Source of the DNA: Deinococcus cellulosilyticus NBRC 106333 = KACC 11606
GTDB taxonomy: Bacteria; Deinococcota; Deinococci; Deinococcales; Deinococcaceae
Length of the DNA: 64,000 nucleotides
Reading direction: 5' to 3'
Assembly: GCF_007990775.1 (NCBI RefSeq)
Contig: NZ_BJXB01000006.1
Location: 62,001-126,000, forward strand
Part shown: positions 25,193-33,901 of the stretch, piece by piece
Layout of the letters: each line of letters begins with the position of its first letter
Numbering within the stretch: the stretch's first letter is position 1
Position numbers and translations under genes: made by a program
The notes under the pieces: generated by a model
Database searches by the model: none
What the model was told of the DNA's origin: nothing
Seen by the model: only the letters and a program-made list of their open reading frames with translations

Positions 25193-26465
25193 AAGTCTGC
25201 TCGACCGGACGGCCCACATTGGCAACGGCCCTGAGGATGTGCCTGCCGGTTTTCAGGTTCCTGAGCTGAATCCGGTAAGGGGCCACCGTGCTTTTCTGCA
25301 CCAGTACGCCATCCAGAAAATACCGCACACTGCTCACCCGGGCATCTCCCACGTAACTGAGCACCTGCACGTCTTTCCCTGTGGTGTTCGGAAACGGCAC
25401 ATAACTGTACTTCGATGCCGCACGAAATGTCTTCAGGAAATAGGGTTCACTGAGGATGTGCTGGTAGGTCTTCAGGACACTGCTGCTTTTGAGCAGGTTG
25501 TAATTGGCCCGTCTGGTCACTGCATACCCTTTGTATTCATCTGCTGCAGTCATGTCGAAGTTCAGCCAGTTGATGTTCTTGATGCGCGGATATTTCAGCA
25601 TGATGTTGAAATAGAACTGCTGCATCTTGGATGTGGCAAAAGCAGAAAGATCCCTGCTGCTCGATGCACTGTGGTGCTCTGCTGCATATTCCGAGACCTG
25701 AATGGGATGCCGACCCGAAAAAGTGTGGTACAGGGTCTCCAGCCGCTCTGTGGGCAGCATGTTCACCGTGACTTTTGCAGGATCTCCATTCCAGTAGTAC
25801 TTGCTGTAAAGGGTGATCCCCACCCAGTCCACAAATTCCTGACCTGGATAATAATCGATCACGCTCTTGATGTCCGTGAAAGCCATCGGGGTCCAGACCA
25901 TCGCCACGTTGGGGGCCTCTTCATGCATGATGCGGGCAACCATGCGGAACTTCTCCCGGTACAGGGCAGGGTCCTTGCTCCAGTTGTTCACCGAATCATT
26001 GAATTCTGAGGCCCAGCGCATGAAAATCGGCTGGTTCATGTTTCTGGCCTGTCTTGCCCACTCGCGCACCAGATCCTCTGTCACTTCTTTCAAGGGAATG
26101 CGTGGCTCAACAGCGAGATGAATGGCCGCAGTGTCTCCTGCGAGCTTCTGAACAAAAGCTGCAGGAAAAAAAGGAGACCAGGGATTGCTGTTTTCAGGTT
26201 TGCGGAAAAAATTGTACCTGAAGTACACCGCATGGGACCCCACTGCCCGGTTCACCTGCTCCAGATCTGCCTGCCCGGCAGGAGAATTCAGATCGGCCCA
26301 GATGCCCACATAGCATCCTGCAGGAGGCTCGTATTTCGCAAGTGGAGAGGGAGTGGCAATCTGCCCGGACTGCACATACAGTTCAACGGGTGCAGGAAGG
26401 GGTTTTGTGAGGGCAGATCCGCCAAGCAGGGCCGGAAGAAGAAGGGCAAGTCGAGGCACCTCCAT
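25179..26465 (-). CDS. Secreted GH26-like glycoside hydrolase with C-terminal Ig-like domain
   Basis: 428 residues. A hydrophobic N-terminus (RLALLLPALLGGSAL) suggests export. The ~45-330 region resembles GH26: cleft strand CYVGIWADLNS, FMRWASEFNDS with the likely acid/base Glu, VDWVGITLYS, and IQVSEYAAEHH with the likely nucleophile Glu. The last ~90 residues (DVQVLSYVGDARVSSVRYFLDGVLV, YRIQLRNLKTGRHIL) match an Ig-like Big_9-type domain. Endo-beta-mannanase activity is the family guess. No clear promoter; GGAGGTG overlaps the first codons. Confidence 0.75.
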   Translation of the reverse strand: MEVPRLALLLPALLGGSALTKPLPAPVELYVQSGQIATPSPLAKYEPPAGCYVGIWADLNSPAGQADLEQVNRAVGSHAVYFRYNFFRKPENSNPWSPFFPAAFVQKLAGDTAAIHLAVEPRIPLKEVTEDLVREWARQARNMNQPIFMRWASEFNDSVNNWSKDPALYREKFRMVARIMHEEAPNVAMVWTPMAFTDIKSVIDYYPGQEFVDWVGITLYSKYYWNGDPAKVTVNMLPTERLETLYHTFSGRHPIQVSEYAAEHHSASSSRDLSAFATSKMQQFYFNIMLKYPRIKNINWLNFDMTAADEYKGYAVTRRANYNLLKSSSVLKTYQHILSEPYFLKTFRAASKYSYVPFPNTTGKDVQVLSYVGDARVSSVRYFLDGVLVQKSTVAPYRIQLRNLKTGRHILRAVANVGRPVEQTFMVR

Positions 26466-26483
26466 ATCAGAGCAAAAAGTGAC

Positions 26484-26511
26484 CCCCCTGACAAGTCCAT
26501 CTGTCAGGGGG
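26484..26511 (-). terminator. Terminator after the 126-aa gene
   Basis: CCCCCTGACA (26484-26493) and TGTCAGGGGG (26502-26511) pair perfectly. The minus-strand T-run lies a few nt further (26474-26478). Confidence 0.65.
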
Positions 26512-26525
26512 AGAGGAGTCAGGGC

Positions 26526-26906
26526 TCAGGCTGCGTTTGCGCTGTCCCGGGCTTTTTCCAGCAGCTCCCGCAGGCGCTCCCGGGTGAAAGGGCGTTTTCC
26601 TTCCAGCAGGTCCCCGTGGTGCTCGTGCAGGTGCCAGTGTTTGCTGCCCCCCAGGAGCCTCAGGCTGATGCCCTTGTCTTCGACGTGTCTGGGGCTGACT
26701 GCGGCAAGCAGCAGGGTTTCCCCTCGTGCATTTTGCACAGAGGCACTCTGGATGATGGTGGGCAGGTCATACTTGCGTTCCATGCGGTAGATGTAATCCG
26801 GGAAATCAGACACCTTCACAAAGTTCAGGCCCAGTTCCTGGGAAAGTTCCTGCATCCAGCCGAGGAGATTCATCCATGAAACATAGATTCTCTGGGTATC
26901 TTGCAT
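26526..26906 (-). CDS. Conserved-looking small protein of unknown function
   Basis: 126 residues, soluble, unrecognised. Tryptophan/leucine-rich N-terminal helix (VSWMNLLGWMQELSQEL), a HWHLHEHH histidine cluster in the C-terminal half, and a charged C-terminal helix (RERLRELLEKARDSA). The ATG at 26906 sits exactly in the centre of a perfect 11-bp-arm palindrome. TATACT (26921-26916) ends 9 nt upstream. An upstream extension is open but lacks support. Confidence 0.65.
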   Translation of the reverse strand: MQDTQRIYVSWMNLLGWMQELSQELGLNFVKVSDFPDYIYRMERKYDLPTIIQSASVQNARGETLLLAAVSPRHVEDKGISLRLLGGSKHWHLHEHHGDLLEGKRPFTRERLRELLEKARDSANAA

Positions 26907-26917
26907 GATACCCAGAG
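26890..26917 (-). promoter_or_regulatory. Palindrome centred on a start codon
   Basis: CTCTGGGTATC (26890-26900) and GATACCCAGAG (26907-26917) are perfect complements separated by 6 nt that read ATGCAA on the minus strand, the start of the 126-aa gene. It also overlaps the end of the TATACT -10. It reads as an operator, or as a hairpin exposing or trapping the start codon in longer transcripts. Confidence 0.7.
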
Positions 26918-27001
26918 TATAACAGTTCCTTGTGATGGATGTCTCAAGCAGCCAGGGTGAAGATAAAGTCGCTGAATGGGCGGTATCGCTGCAGGAAGCC
27001 A

Positions 27002-27159
27002 TCAGCTTTCAGTGGTCAGCACCAGAACACAGGTGTGTCTTCACTTCAGCCAGAAAAACAGAAGGTTGATTCTCTGGCGCAGCAGAGATTTTTTCAGGGC
27101 CTGATGCCTATGCTCAAAGCTTTTTTTTTGCTGATGGCTGATCGCTGAAAGCTGACAGC
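27002..27159. repeat. Miniature dispersed repeat, copy 2 (TCAGCGGTCAGC family, inverted)
   Basis: Bounded by TCAGCTTTCAG (27002-27012) and CTGAAAGCTGA (27145-27155), a perfect 11-bp inverted repeat. The right end carries GCTGATGGCTGATCGCTGAA. Reverse-complemented, it resembles the 18241 copy end to end. Contains nine consecutive T (27121-27129). It abuts the 3' end of a lipoprotein gene. Confidence 0.6.
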
Positions 27160-27164
27160 TCTGG

Positions 27165-27608
27165 TCAGCGGCAGTCCTGCACGTAACTGCTGGCCCGCAC
27201 AAAGCTGGAGGTCTCGCCAGATCCTGCTGCGGTGGCCCTCACATACAGGTCGTAATTGGGCTCACTGGGCTTCACGATGATGCTGAGCTTGGTGACCCCC
27301 ACCTGATCCTGGTTGTAGGTCACAGAATTCCTGAAGGTGCCTGATTCAGGGCTCCGCAGGTAAATCTTGGTGGACCCCAGGGCAGTGTTGGGGTTGGCGC
27401 TTCCCCCTTTGGAGACCAGCAGGGCTTCGTAACTGGAGATGGCGCGGTCCACCTGGAAGGAGAAGTCATAGGTGCGCTGGTTGCTGGGGCAATACCAGAC
27501 TTTCACATTGCCGGGGCGTGCAACAGGGGTGTAATCGTCATCGGAGACAATCAGGGTGCAGGAACTCAGGGACAGGGCAACAGCTGAAAATAAAAGCATC
27601 CGTTTCAT
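27165..27608 (-). CDS. Small putative lipoprotein
   Basis: 147 residues. MKRMLLFSAVALSLSSC is a lipoprotein signal with the cysteine at 17. The rest is beta-rich and Ser/Thr-rich with only two further cysteines (WYCPSNQ and the C-terminal QDCR), which may form a disulfide. No family recognised. TATGCT (27620-27615) ends 6 nt before the ATG, so leaderless. It diverges from argS. Confidence 0.72.
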   Translation of the reverse strand: MKRMLLFSAVALSLSSCTLIVSDDDYTPVARPGNVKVWYCPSNQRTYDFSFQVDRAISSYEALLVSKGGSANPNTALGSTKIYLRSPESGTFRNSVTYNQDQVGVTKLSIIVKPSEPNYDLYVRATAAGSGETSSFVRASSYVQDCR

Positions 27609-27758
27609 GAGAGCAGCATAACAAAAGACAGTAAGAAATCTTCCAACTTTTCCTCAGGCGGTCTTCAGAAAACCTTGAGCTTGCAGGTACGTCACTGTGA
27701 CACGGCAGGTAAGCACATTGAGGCATCCGGTGGGAAAATCGGTATAAGATAATCCGGT

Positions 27759-29561
27759 ATGAACCTCAAAGATGCGCTGAGAAGCGCCGTACAACAGGCC
27801 ATCGCCCACCATGGGCTCGAAATCGAGGTGGCAATCCAGGAAACCCCCGCCGACAAACCCGGCGATTACGGGACCCCGGTGGCCTTCCAGCTGGCCAAAG
27901 CACTCAAGAAAAATCCGGTTCAGATTGCAGCCGAAATCAAAGACAGCATTCAGCTTCCCGTGGGCATCGCCCGCGCTGAAAATGTGGGACCCTACCTCAA
28001 CTTCTTTGTGGATGTCCCCAGTTATGTGCGGGGCCTCACTGAAGAGGACTTCGTGCCCCCTGCCCGCGAAGGCAAGGTCCTGATCGAGCACACCTCCGTG
28101 AACCCCAACAAGGAACTGCACGTCGGGCACCTGCGCAACGTGGTGCTCGGAGACGCCATGTCCCGCATCTTCCGGGCCAATGGTTATCAGGTGGAGGTCC
28201 AGAACTACATCGATGACACCGGCAGACAGGCTGCAGAGAGCCTGTTTGCCAGAGAGCACTACGGTGCGTCCTACATGGGTGAACCCAAGTACGACCACTG
28301 GCTTGGTGAACTCTATGTGCGCCTGAATGCTGACCCCCAGAAAGCCGACCTCGAACCCGGCATCCGGGAGGTCATGCACAAACTGGAAGCCGGAGAACTG
28401 CGGGAAGAAATCGAAGAGGTGCTGCACGCCCACCTCGAAACCTGTCATGCTCTGGGTGCAGAGTACGACCTGCTGGTGTGGGAGTCCGACATCGTGGGCA
28501 GCGGTTTCCTCGCCAAGGCCATGAAAATACTGGAAGAGAGCCCTTACTGCTCCCACCCCACCGAGGGCAAATACGCTGGCTGCTTCGTGATGGACGTGTC
28601 CAGTTTCATTCCCGGACTCGAAGATCCCAACCTCGTTCTGATCCGCTCGGACGGCACAGCCACCTACACCGCCAAGGACATCGCACAGCAGTTCTGGAAA
28701 TTCGGGCTGTTTGAGGGGCTGGAATACAAACCTTTCACCACTGAACCCAGTGGCAAAACCCTGTACACCACCCATCCTCAGGGGAAACCCGCTGATTTTG
28801 CCCACGCCACCCGCGTGATCAATGTCATTGATGCACGCCAGAAGTTCCCGCAGACCGTGGTGAAAACCTCACTGGCCATTGCAGGACATCAGGAAGCCTA
28901 TGAAAACAGTTTCCACCTTGCCTATGAAACGGTGCTTCTGGAAGGTCAAACCATCTCTGGCCGCAAAGGAATCACGGTTTCTGTAGATGAGGTGCTTGAA
29001 GAAGCCAGAACCCGCGCCAAAGCTGCCCTCAAGGACATTGAACGCTACCAGAACCCTGAAGAGGTTGCCGAAAAAGTGGGCCTGGGTGCCCTGCGTTTCT
29101 CCATGCTGAAATCCGAACCGGGTCGCCAGATTGATTTCCGCTGGGAAGCTGCACTGGCACTCAACGGGGACACTGCTCCTTATGTTCAGTACGCAGCGGT
29201 TCGGGCACAGACCATCCTCAAAAAAGCCCAGGAGGCAGGCCTGTCCCTGGAGGGTGCAGATTACAGCAAAGTCACCGACCATGAACTTGCCCTGCTCAAG
29301 TCGGTGGCCCGCTACCCTGAGGTCCTGGACATGTGTGTGCGGGACACCAGCCCACACCATCTGGTGCAATATGCCCTGGATCTGGCAACGGAACTGAACG
29401 GCTGGTACAACAAGAAAGACAAAGACGGCAAACCCGCCACCCGGGTGATCGATGCAGACGCTGGCCTCAGAGAAGCCCGTCTGAACATCGTGTTGCGCGT
29501 CCGCAAAACCCTTGAGCAGGTGCTGGGTGCACTTGGCATTGGTGTTCCCAGCGAAATGTGA
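27759..29561 (+). CDS. argS: Arginyl-tRNA synthetase
   Basis: Charges tRNA-Arg. 600 residues with N-terminal tRNA-D-loop domain, class I HIGH variant HVGH at 121-124 within NPNKELHVGHLRN, the region SGRKGITVSVDEV in the KMSKS position, and a DALR anticodon-binding domain (ALLKSVARYPEVLDMCVRDTSPHHLVQYALDLA). TAAGAT (27745-27750) ends 8 nt before the ATG: leaderless. Monocistronic with a terminator. Confidence 0.96.
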   Translation: MNLKDALRSAVQQAIAHHGLEIEVAIQETPADKPGDYGTPVAFQLAKALKKNPVQIAAEIKDSIQLPVGIARAENVGPYLNFFVDVPSYVRGLTEEDFVPPAREGKVLIEHTSVNPNKELHVGHLRNVVLGDAMSRIFRANGYQVEVQNYIDDTGRQAAESLFAREHYGASYMGEPKYDHWLGELYVRLNADPQKADLEPGIREVMHKLEAGELREEIEEVLHAHLETCHALGAEYDLLVWESDIVGSGFLAKAMKILEESPYCSHPTEGKYAGCFVMDVSSFIPGLEDPNLVLIRSDGTATYTAKDIAQQFWKFGLFEGLEYKPFTTEPSGKTLYTTHPQGKPADFAHATRVINVIDARQKFPQTVVKTSLAIAGHQEAYENSFHLAYETVLLEGQTISGRKGITVSVDEVLEEARTRAKAALKDIERYQNPEEVAEKVGLGALRFSMLKSEPGRQIDFRWEAALALNGDTAPYVQYAAVRAQTILKKAQEAGLSLEGADYSKVTDHELALLKSVARYPEVLDMCVRDTSPHHLVQYALDLATELNGWYNKKDKDGKPATRVIDADAGLREARLNIVLRVRKTLEQVLGALGIGVPSEM

Positions 29562-29578
29562 ACCACACTTTCTCAGAA

Positions 29579-29601
29579 AACCACTCCAATTCGGAGTGGT
29601 T
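29579..29601. terminator. Bidirectional terminator after argS
   Basis: AACCACTCC (29579-29587) pairs with GGAGTGGTT (29593-29601), flanked by A and T tracts; shared with the convergent hydroxylase gene. Confidence 0.88.
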
Positions 29602-29602
29602 T

Positions 29603-30364
29603 TTATGGTTTTCTGGAGGCAGCTTTTTGGAAATCCTCCTCATAAACAGGGGAGAGGGTCCCAAAGAGCCTGTCCCAGATCAGGGTGTAGAATCCGTAAT
29701 TGTGGTGGGCGTCCTGATGGTGCTCGGCATGAAAGGTGCTGGTGGAAATCTCTTTCAGCACAGGTCTTTTGATCCAGGCCAGTGGAAAAGGCTCCACCCC
29801 AACATGCCCGAGCAGACCAAAGACCACATTGAAGGTCAGGTACAGCACCATGCCTTCGATGGTCGCTGGATAGATCCAGACTGCGATAAGCCACAACAGT
29901 CCGAATCCCAGCACTTCCAGCGGGTTCAGCACAAACAGGGTGAGGGGTCTGGGATTTTCGTATTTGTGATGGGTCAGGTGGGCCCAGGGGTAGATTTTCG
30001 GATGGTGGGCGATGCGGTGCAGCACATACATTCCCAGATCCATGCCCAGAAAGAACACCACGAAATCCAGCAGGACCCGCAAGAAAGTGGCAGGCACGGT
30101 TTCAATCCAGCCATGTCTCCACATCCACAGTCCCACAGCAGTGATCAGGGTGTTGAGCAGGACCGTCGAACAGGCCAGCATCACTTCCGTCACAGTCAGA
30201 GGAGGTGGAACCTCTGCCACGCGGTGATTGCGGTTGAGCCGAATGATCACCTCACCTGCGACAACACTGACCAGCACAATCAGGATGTTCCACACCAGAG
30301 CCCACAGGCAGGCCTGCACAAAAGGCATGGTGTAAAGGGCCTGACTGAAGTGCTGAAGGATCAT
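29603..30364 (-). CDS. Fatty acid hydroxylase / sterol desaturase-family membrane protein
   Basis: 253 residues with several membrane helices. The di-iron histidine motifs are present: HRIAHH (~123), HLTHHKYENPRP (~140) and FHAEHHQDAHHNYGF (~212). The family oxidises lipid C-H bonds; the substrate is unknown. The start at 30364 is chosen because TACACT (30376-30371) ends 6 nt upstream. The promoter overlaps the 3' end of the DUF2252 gene 17 nt upstream. Confidence 0.88.
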   Translation of the reverse strand: MILQHFSQALYTMPFVQACLWALVWNILIVLVSVVAGEVIIRLNRNHRVAEVPPPLTVTEVMLACSTVLLNTLITAVGLWMWRHGWIETVPATFLRVLLDFVVFFLGMDLGMYVLHRIAHHPKIYPWAHLTHHKYENPRPLTLFVLNPLEVLGFGLLWLIAVWIYPATIEGMVLYLTFNVVFGLLGHVGVEPFPLAWIKRPVLKEISTSTFHAEHHQDAHHNYGFYTLIWDRLFGTLSPVYEEDFQKAASRKP

Positions 30365-30380
30365 GTTGTCAGTGTACCTT

Positions 30381-31742
30381 TTAGATCCCCCACTCAACAG
30401 GGATTTCACCCGCATGTGCGGCTTTGAGCAGCTGGTCATGGTCTGCCTGGTTCAGTTCTGCATAACGCAGTGCAAAGTTTGCCAGTGCTTCATCAAAGGC
30501 AGTTTCTTCCATCAGAAATCCAGAGATCAGAGCGGCATCACCACTGCGCGCATGGGCACGGGCAAGGACATAGGCGCACAGTTCGCTGTACTCTTTGAGG
30601 TCCTGTGCACTGAGGTCATTGATGTCGATGCTGCCTTTGCGGTCCCTGAGCTGCCGAACGTAGAAATTGCGGTTCCGGAAGGTGCTCCATCCCAGAAAGA
30701 TGTCACTGTTGGCCTGCATCAGTTTCTGTCCAGCGACCACCCGCTGACCGTGGTGGCTGTATGCACTCTGGCCCAGAGCTTCTTCCAGCACACTCGGAAA
30801 GGCCTGTTTGAGTTGCAGCAGCAGGGTGTCTTTGCGGTCCTGGCCTTGCATCAGTGCGAGGTACGCCTGTCTGCCTGCGCTGCCCACACCTGTGAGGCGA
30901 AAGGCGGCATCCACAAAGGTGTACTTGCTGAGCAGAAAATGCCGGTCATCGGGAAGGCTCTCCAGATAGGTGCTGAAAAAATGCTGGAGGCTCAGATGCA
31001 AGGTGCGGTTGTCCACAGGCTCGATCTTCGGAGGGTCAGGTTTGAATTTCCATCCTGATGCTGTCCAGAGGGCCATTTTCTCCACTGCAGTCTGGGAGGT
31101 CTTGTCTTCAGCTTTGCGCACACTTTTGCGCATATGGTCCCTCGCCTCATCCAGCATGTCCATGACCCTTGTGGTGCCAATGTGGTGGTACCACACCTCC
31201 AGATGTCCCATCTTTGCAAAATCAGCGGTGTGTTCCCGGTAACTTTGCAGGGCAGCCTGCACAATGTTGCGGGCGGTGCTTTCTGCAAACCCCAGATGCA
31301 GGGCGGCCACAGCGCAACTTGCGGTGAGCCTGTACAGATCGAACTCGAAAGGTCCCGGCAGGGTCTCATCGAAGTCATTCAGGTCGAACATCATGTGCCG
31401 CTCGGGAGAGGCGTACAGGCCGAAGTTCCCCAGGTGGGTGTCCCCGCAAAGCTGCACCTGCACGCCAGAGCGGGGCAGATGGGCCAGATCGCGGGCCATC
31501 ACGGCTGCACCTCCCCTGAAGGTGGCAAATGCACTTTCCAGCATGCGACCATACCGGATGGGGATGTACTTTTTCAATCGGGTGGAGTCAGAGTCCTGAA
31601 ACAGGGCCAATGCGGTTTTGTTGTGGCGATCGGGCCTGAAATCTCTAAGGGCCTGCAGGTCAAAGTTGCCTCTCAACTCCTGACCTTTTCGCAGGCGCTC
31701 TTCGGGTGAAGCCTGAAAATCCAGTTGAATGTGTGCTTTCAT
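30381..31742 (-). CDS. DUF2252 family protein
   Basis: 453 residues. Hallmarks: RHNKTALALFQDSDSTRLKKYIPIRYGRM, QLCGDTHLGNFGLYA and MFDLNDFDETLPGPFEFDLYRLTAS. These acidic loops (GDxHxxN and DxND) look like the catalytic and metal loops of aminoglycoside-phosphotransferase-type kinases, so a small-molecule kinase is plausible but unproven. GGAG lies about 10 nt before the ATG. Confidence 0.85.
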   Translation of the reverse strand: MKAHIQLDFQASPEERLRKGQELRGNFDLQALRDFRPDRHNKTALALFQDSDSTRLKKYIPIRYGRMLESAFATFRGGAAVMARDLAHLPRSGVQVQLCGDTHLGNFGLYASPERHMMFDLNDFDETLPGPFEFDLYRLTASCAVAALHLGFAESTARNIVQAALQSYREHTADFAKMGHLEVWYHHIGTTRVMDMLDEARDHMRKSVRKAEDKTSQTAVEKMALWTASGWKFKPDPPKIEPVDNRTLHLSLQHFFSTYLESLPDDRHFLLSKYTFVDAAFRLTGVGSAGRQAYLALMQGQDRKDTLLLQLKQAFPSVLEEALGQSAYSHHGQRVVAGQKLMQANSDIFLGWSTFRNRNFYVRQLRDRKGSIDINDLSAQDLKEYSELCAYVLARAHARSGDAALISGFLMEETAFDEALANFALRYAELNQADHDQLLKAAHAGEIPVEWGI

Positions 31743-31808
31743 GATTCTTTTCTCCAGTTGTTCCTGATTGTAGCTGTCTGTCTGTGCCCTGTCTGTTGCT
31801 TTGCGCCC

Positions 31809-31837
31809 TTGTGCCTGTACCCCAACTCCTGTAGGGT
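31809..31837 (+). promoter_or_regulatory. Promoter of the sucrase/ferredoxin-like gene
   Basis: TTGTGC (31809-31814), 17 nt, TAGGGT (31832-31837); 6 nt then separate it from the GTG start, so the message is leaderless. Confidence 0.55.
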
Positions 31838-31843
31838 GAAACC

Positions 31844-32791
31844 GTGAGCCATTATCAGTTGTGTGCCATCACTGCGCGAGAACTCGGTGAGAACCCTCTG
31901 GGCAGTGCCTCCACACCGAGTGCCCTGGTCCTGCTGGCCCTGCCGCAGTCGCGCTGGAAGCAGTTTCGGGAAATTGAGCACATGTCTGCAGAGGTGCAGG
32001 AGGTGGTGCGTTCCCTGAAACCCGCCCCGACCATCCTCACCCTGAATCCCGACCCTGTCTACACCCGACCGGGCTACGTGTTTGCTGCCCGGTTGAACTG
32101 GACAGACAGTGGCATGCACCCCCAGGCCTTCATGATCACCGAAGCCAATCTGGAAGAGGCTTTTATTGCCCTGCTGCAGGAAGACTGGGGCACCCTCTCT
32201 CCCTGGGAGGTGGAGGCTCCTGAACGGATGCTGCTGGTCTGCACCCATGGCAGTCACGACTCAGCCTGTGGAAAGCTGGGGTACCCGATTTACCGTCACT
32301 TGCGTTCCCAGGCCTCTGCACACACCCAGATCTGGCGGGCCTGTCACATTGGTGGGCACCGTTTTGCCCCAACCCTGCTGGACCTGCCAGAAGGCCGTTC
32401 GTGGGGGTTTCTGGACCAGGAGAAGGCAATCCAGATCCTGAAGCAGGAGGGCCCTCTGGATGCCGTGCGTGGCCACCTGCGTGGATACATGGGCCTGTCA
32501 CCTTTTGCGCAGATTCTGGAGGGTGAACTGTTTTTCCAGCATGGTTGGGAATGGACCCGCAAGCCCCGTGTGCTGGAGCTCCAGCAAATTGAAGGGGAAG
32601 TGACCAGCAAGCCTTTTCAGCAGAAGCATCCGGTGCAGAGGGCTTTCGTCGAGATCAGCACGGACACCCACCTTTACAGGGGAACCGTGGTGTACCACAG
32701 AACCGGCCAGACGGCCCTGAATTCAGGGAAAGTGCCGCTGGCCGACATTCACGAATACCATCTGGAAAACTGGTCTCAGGAAGATCTCTGA
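31844..32791 (+). CDS. Sucrase/ferredoxin-like family protein
   Basis: 315 residues. CTHGSHDSACGKLGYPIYRHLR (~130-150) followed by WRACHIGGHRFAPTLLDLPEGRSWG is the conserved core of this thioredoxin-fold [2Fe-2S]-like family, with candidate ligands in the paired Cys and His. The electron partner is unknown. Starts with GTG six nt after a TAGGGT box. Overlaps the convergent methyltransferase gene by 16 nt. Confidence 0.82.
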   Translation: MSHYQLCAITARELGENPLGSASTPSALVLLALPQSRWKQFREIEHMSAEVQEVVRSLKPAPTILTLNPDPVYTRPGYVFAARLNWTDSGMHPQAFMITEANLEEAFIALLQEDWGTLSPWEVEAPERMLLVCTHGSHDSACGKLGYPIYRHLRSQASAHTQIWRACHIGGHRFAPTLLDLPEGRSWGFLDQEKAIQILKQEGPLDAVRGHLRGYMGLSPFAQILEGELFFQHGWEWTRKPRVLELQQIEGEVTSKPFQQKHPVQRAFVEISTDTHLYRGTVVYHRTGQTALNSGKVPLADIHEYHLENWSQEDL

Positions 32792-33537
32792 GCGTAGAGC
32801 AGGGTCCGTTTGAACCCATAGAAGACCTGATCGCCAGGATAAAGCACCTTCAGTTCTGAGAGCATGTCCATCAGGAAGGACTCTTTCAGCTCTTCAGGAA
32901 GGCTGCCCAGAATCGGGACCAGCAGGGTGCCTTTCACCCATTCCAGCATGCCTTCTGCTCCAGGGACCACATGGGGGTAGACCTTCTGGTAGCACTGGAT
33001 GTCCTGCCCTCCCAGGGCGTAGAGCACTTCTGCATACTGATCAAGGGGGAGGACATTGCGGTGTGCACCTTCCGGGCTCACAAACTCCCGGTAGGGGTCT
33101 TTCTGGACAAGTTCTCGGGCAATGCGGTGGGTGGCGTGGTCGAAGTTGCTGGGGAGCTGTACTGCAAGCTGCCCTCCGGGTTTGAGCAGGTTCCACATGT
33201 GCTGGAGGACGCCTGGATGGTCCGGCAACCATTGCAGCACCGCATGGGAGAACACGATGTCATGTTCACCTTGCACCTCCCTGAGGTCCTGCATGGCAAA
33301 CTGCACCTGTTCGGTGGCAAGTCCTGCGGCTTTGACCAGCATTTCTGGGCTGGAGTCAATCCCCAGCACCCGGGCATCTGGAAAACGGTCCAGCAGTTTC
33401 ACTGTGAGGTTTCCCGGTCCGCAGCCCAGGTCGATGATGGATGGACGCTCAACAGGTTTCAGGTGGGAAATCAGGTCGTAAAAAGGTGCTTCCCGCTCGG
33501 CTTGAAATTTGAGGTATTGATCAGGGTTCCAGGTCAT
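32776..33537 (-). CDS. tam: Trans-aconitate 2-methyltransferase-like SAM methyltransferase
   Basis: 253 residues. MTWNPDQYLKFQAERE and FYDLISHL match the Tam opening. SAM loop IIDLGCGPGNLTVKLL, acidic loop GIDSSPEM, then DIVFSHAVLQWLPDH. C-terminal VLYPGDQVFYGFKRTL agrees. Likely detoxifies trans-aconitate or a related acid. TAGACT (33549-33544) ends 6 nt before the ATG, and this -10 sits in the middle of a 40-bp perfect palindrome. Confidence 0.85.
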   Translation of the reverse strand: MTWNPDQYLKFQAEREAPFYDLISHLKPVERPSIIDLGCGPGNLTVKLLDRFPDARVLGIDSSPEMLVKAAGLATEQVQFAMQDLREVQGEHDIVFSHAVLQWLPDHPGVLQHMWNLLKPGGQLAVQLPSNFDHATHRIARELVQKDPYREFVSPEGAHRNVLPLDQYAEVLYALGGQDIQCYQKVYPHVVPGAEGMLEWVKGTLLVPILGSLPEELKESFLMDMLSELKVLYPGDQVFYGFKRTLLYAQRSS

Positions 33538-33564
33538 GTCTGCAGTCTAACATGACCTGGAACC
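33525..33564 (-). promoter_or_regulatory. 40-bp palindrome enclosing the tam -10 box and start codon
   Basis: GGTTCCAGGTCATGT (33525-33539) and ACATGACCTGGAACC (33550-33564) are perfect 15-bp inverted arms with a 10-nt centre containing the -10 TAGACT. One arm includes the ATG and codons 2-5 of tam. Probably an operator or a switch hairpin. Confidence 0.75.
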
Positions 33565-33601
33565 ATTTGTTACTACTACTGTGGTAACACCAATGGCAAA
33601 G

Positions 33602-33844
33602 CTACAGCGAGTCGGGTTTCATCAGGGTGATGCCCGTATCGGTGTGAATCAAACGCAAGAGACGGTTGGCACGCTCCACGAAATGATCGACATTCTCATA
33701 GAGGTACACAATCCGTCCACTGGAGAGATGCACCTGCAGGCAGCCTTCCCCAAGGTCCCGCAGCAACTGAATGTGGGTCACATTGATCACATCCAGGCCG
33801 ATGGGACCATTGGCCTCCAGGGCAACGTTGGCAAAAATCAGCAT
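33602..33844 (-). CDS. Small protein of unknown function
   Basis: 80 residues, beta-rich start (IFANVALEANGPIGLDVINVTHI) and an amphipathic helix (VDHFVERANRLLRLIH). No cysteines of note besides one. The layout vaguely recalls small FlbD-like proteins but I would not assign it. TAAACT (33856-33851) ends 6 nt before the ATG. It lies between uvrC and tam on the same strand. Confidence 0.65.
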   Translation of the reverse strand: MLIFANVALEANGPIGLDVINVTHIQLLRDLGEGCLQVHLSSGRIVYLYENVDHFVERANRLLRLIHTDTGITLMKPDSL

Positions 33845-33901
33845 ACAGAGAGTTTAACAGGAAAATCTGGACAGGTGACACACCAAACCTGTGGAAATTC
33901 T

